Assembly (NCBI GenBank): GCA_021156385.1
Contig: JAJNDL010000064.1
Coordinates: 1 to 6,740 of the forward strand
Source of the DNA: Moraxellaceae bacterium
GTDB taxonomy: Bacteria; Pseudomonadota; Gammaproteobacteria; Pseudomonadales; Moraxellaceae
DNA length: 6,740 nucleotides
Reading direction: 5' to 3'
A model generated the notes under the pieces. It saw only the letters and a program-made list of their open reading frames with translations. It searched no databases and was not told the DNA's origin. A program made the position numbers and the translations under genes. Of the stretch, positions 4,921 through 6,740 are shown piece by piece (position 1 is the stretch's first letter; each line of letters starts with the position of its first letter).

Positions 4921-6740
4921 TCAGGCCAGGGTGCCGACCTCGACGCGGTTGCGGCCGGCCTCCTTGGCGCGGTACAGCGCCGCATCGGCGGCGCGGAACA
5001 GCGCTTCGCCCTCCGGTATCGCCAGGGCGCTCCCGGCACCGGAGCCGACCACGCCGAAGCTGGCGCTGATGAAGAAGTTGCTGCCGCCTTCCGCCGTCAC
5101 CACCGTGGCGGCAAGCTGCGCCCGGCAGCGCTCCACCAGCGCCCGGGCGCCTTCCAGAGCGGTGGCCGGGAGCAGCAGCAGGAATTCCTCGCCGCCGTAG
5201 CGGCCGATGTGGTCGCCATCGCGCAGGGTCGCCGCCAGGATGCGTGCCGTCTCCTGCAGCACCCGGTCGCCCGTGGGATGGCCCCAGGTGTCGTTGATGC
5301 GCTTGAAGTTGTCGATGTCGAGCACCACCACGGCCAGCGGCACGCCGCTCTCCCGCGCCCGCGCCACTTCTTTCTCGAGCAGGTGGAGGATGCTGCGCCG
5401 GTTGTGCACCTGCGTCAGGGTGTCGGTGCGCGACAGTGCCACCACCTGCTCGCCGCGCACGCGCCAGCGGCCGATGGTGTAGTCGGCCAGCATCACGATG
5501 ACGGCCATCGTGGTCCAGGTGAAGTGATGGAACGACAGCACCCAGAACAGCGAATGCGGCTGGTGGCGGTCCATGCCTTCGGCCAGGGCCGGCGCATAGG
5601 GCACGAGGCCGGTCGCGCTGGCGAAGCCGAGCACCACCACCAGGAGCAGCGGCGTGGCGAGCGACCACCACACGATACGGCGCTCGAAATACAGGAACCC
5701 CACCAGCGGCATGCTCACCAGCATGATGCCGGTGGAAAAGCCCAGGATGCCGATCACGTGCCCGACGCCGATCAGGCTGAGCCCGAAATACTGCTGGCCC
5801 ACGACCTGGTAGAGCCGCGAGTCCGGCCAGCGCCGGCGGATGAGCAGGCCGACGGTGATGAGCACGCCGTAGCCGGCGATGACGCCGGTCATCATCGTCA
5901 TGGCCGGCCCGTGCATGGCCATGTCGACCAGCGAATCGCGGTCTTCGCGCAGCAGCAGGTAGACGGCCCAGACCATGTAGTTGGCGAAGAGCGCGATGGA
6001 GAGGCCGAGGTGGAAGATCTGCTTGTCCACCGGCGACCAGGTCTGCCAGCCGTTCAGGAATTCGCGCAGCAGCTGCAGCGCGCGTGTCTTGGGCGGCGCC
6101 GCCTCGCGCATGACGCGCGGCGTCGTGGCCGGCACGGCGGCGGGCGTCGCGGCAATCTCCACCGACTCGATGCGGTTGCGTCCGCCCTGCTTGGCGGCCG
6201 CCAGGCGGCCGTCGGCGGCCTGCACCAGCGCCTCGGCGCTGATACCGGCCGGCGTCGCGCACCAGGCGAGGCCGAAGCTCGCGCTCACCGGGATGCGCTC
6301 GCCGTCGTCCGCCGTGACGACGAGCCCGGCGAGGCCGGCCCGGCAGCGCTCGAGCACAGTGAGCGCCACCTCGTGGCCGACGCCGGGCAGCAGCAGCAGG
6401 AATTCCTCGCCGCCGAAGCGGCCCAGGCTGTCCTCGGCGCGCAGGCAGCCGCGCAGCACCTTCGCCGCCTCTTTCAGCACGCGGTCGCCGGTGGGATGGC
6501 CCCAGGTGTCGTTGACGCGCTTGAAGTGGTCGAGGTCGAGGATGGCCACGGCGAGCGGCCGGCTCTCGCCGCGCAGGCGGGCGAGCTCCGCCTCCAGCTG
6601 CGCGAGGATGCTGCGCCGGTTGTGCACGCCGGTGAGGCCGTCGGTGAGGCCGAGCCGGAGCACGTAGCCCTCGCGTCGCTGCCAGAGCCCGAGCATGAAG
6701 GCCATGGCGACGATGCAGATGCCGAGGTAGGGCGTGGCCA
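4921..6740 (-). CDS. Tandem membrane diguanylate cyclase, partial (5' end beyond the right edge)
   Basis: The frame is open to the right edge; the ATG at 6705 is internal, because 11 further in-frame codons upstream align with the last membrane helix of the other modules. Counting from that Met: GGDEF 1 (about 15-180) has Asp57, Asn65, Asp74, RxxD 89-92, GGEEF 98-102, Lys172 and Arg176. A linker (181-228) leads to six membrane helices (about 229-252, 267-289, 298-320, 321-340, 344-364, 387-412). GGDEF 2 (about 424-590) has Asp463, Asn471, Asp480, RxxD 495-498, GGEEF 504-508, Lys581 and Arg585. The stop is TGA at 4923-4921. The GGEEF-to-GGEEF period is 406 residues against 430 in the neighbouring paralogue. 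Domain 1 is unusual: the family's D-x-A-L-Y helix reads DGRLA (165-169), so the conserved Tyr is missing. Both domains otherwise look able to make c-di-GMP. By homology the missing part should be the rest of the first 6-helix domain. Confidence 0.92.
   Translation of the reverse strand, partial: ATPYLGICIVAMAFMLGLWQRREGYVLRLGLTDGLTGVHNRRSILAQLEAELARLRGESRPLAVAILDLDHFKRVNDTWGHPTGDRVLKEAAKVLRGCLRAEDSLGRFGGEEFLLLLPGVGHEVALTVLERCRAGLAGLVVTADDGERIPVSASFGLAWCATPAGISAEALVQAADGRLAAAKQGGRNRIESVEIAATPAAVPATTPRVMREAAPPKTRALQLLREFLNGWQTWSPVDKQIFHLGLSIALFANYMVWAVYLLLREDRDSLVDMAMHGPAMTMMTGVIAGYGVLITVGLLIRRRWPDSRLYQVVGQQYFGLSLIGVGHVIGILGFSTGIMLVSMPLVGFLYFERRIVWWSLATPLLLVVVLGFASATGLVPYAPALAEGMDRHQPHSLFWVLSFHHFTWTTMAVIVMLADYTIGRWRVRGEQVVALSRTDTLTQVHNRRSILHLLEKEVARARESGVPLAVVVLDIDNFKRINDTWGHPTGDRVLQETARILAATLRDGDHIGRYGGEEFLLLLPATALEGARALVERCRAQLAATVVTAEGGSNFFISASFGVVGSGAGSALAIPEGEALFRAADAALYRAKEAGRNRVEVGTLA
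5261..5322 (-). repeat. GGDEF-core repeat, copy in the second GGDEF of the 6740-4921 cyclase
   Basis: These 62 bases align with 1464-1525 with four differences. It is the most diverged of the four copies in the window and encodes DIDNFKRINDTWGH and following residues. Confidence 0.75.
6479..6540 (-). repeat. GGDEF-core repeat, copy in the first GGDEF of the 6740-4921 cyclase
   Basis: These 62 bases align with 1464-1525 with a single difference, which changes Ile to Val in the FKRxND motif. Confidence 0.8.

Noticed and set aside
4796..6262. 488-codon minus-strand frame overlapping the right-hand cyclase
   Set aside because: It is an alternative frame of the same strand with an Arg/Ala/Gly/Pro/His-rich product and no domain; the true frame holds two complete GGDEF motifs.
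1433..6540. The four GGDEF-core repeats as a mobile element or CRISPR-like array
   Set aside because: All four lie in frame inside GGDEF domains at the same protein position. They are coding repeats of paralogous modules, with no spacers or terminal inverted repeats.
4921..6705. ATG at 6705 as the true start of the right-hand cyclase
   Set aside because: The frame stays open to the window edge, and the 11 upstream codons align with the last membrane helix of the paralogues, so this Met is internal.

Overview
The window is very GC-rich (roughly two-thirds G+C or more by eye), with C/G-ending codons and tightly spaced bacterial genes that all lie on the minus strand. This fits a high-GC Proteobacterium, most likely beta or gamma; the sequence does not allow a finer placement. 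No rRNA, tRNA, CRISPR array, transposase or phage gene was seen.

In the direction of transcription (right to left) there are four genes. (1) 6740-4921: a membrane diguanylate cyclase whose 5' end lies beyond the window, with two GGDEF domains separated by a second membrane domain. (2) 4803-3748: a complete AraC-family regulator with an arabinose_bd-type N-terminal domain and a C-terminal double helix-turn-helix. (3) 3571-1094: a complete 825-residue protein that is a tandem repeat of the same module, six membrane helices plus GGDEF, twice, with a period of exactly 430 residues. (4) 764-1: the start of a third paralogue, with six membrane helices leading into a GGDEF domain cut by the left edge. 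The gaps are 117, 176 and 329 bases. They contain hairpins, a possible terminator, a weak candidate promoter/operator region, and a good ribosome binding site for the last gene.

All four complete GGDEF domains have a GGEEF active site, the RxxD inhibitory site five residues before it, and the expected metal-, guanine- and phosphate-binding residues, so they look like functional c-di-GMP synthases under product inhibition. The locus appears to be a local family of c-di-GMP synthases built from one 6-helix sensor module and grouped around one transcription factor. The main points of interest are the doubled sensor-plus-cyclase polypeptides, which could pair their two GGDEF domains within one chain; a shared membrane-domain signature with a PYAP loop motif that I cannot assign to a named MASE family; and evidence that the tandem arrangement predates the gene duplication, with a later homogenised GGDEF core inside the 825-residue protein.
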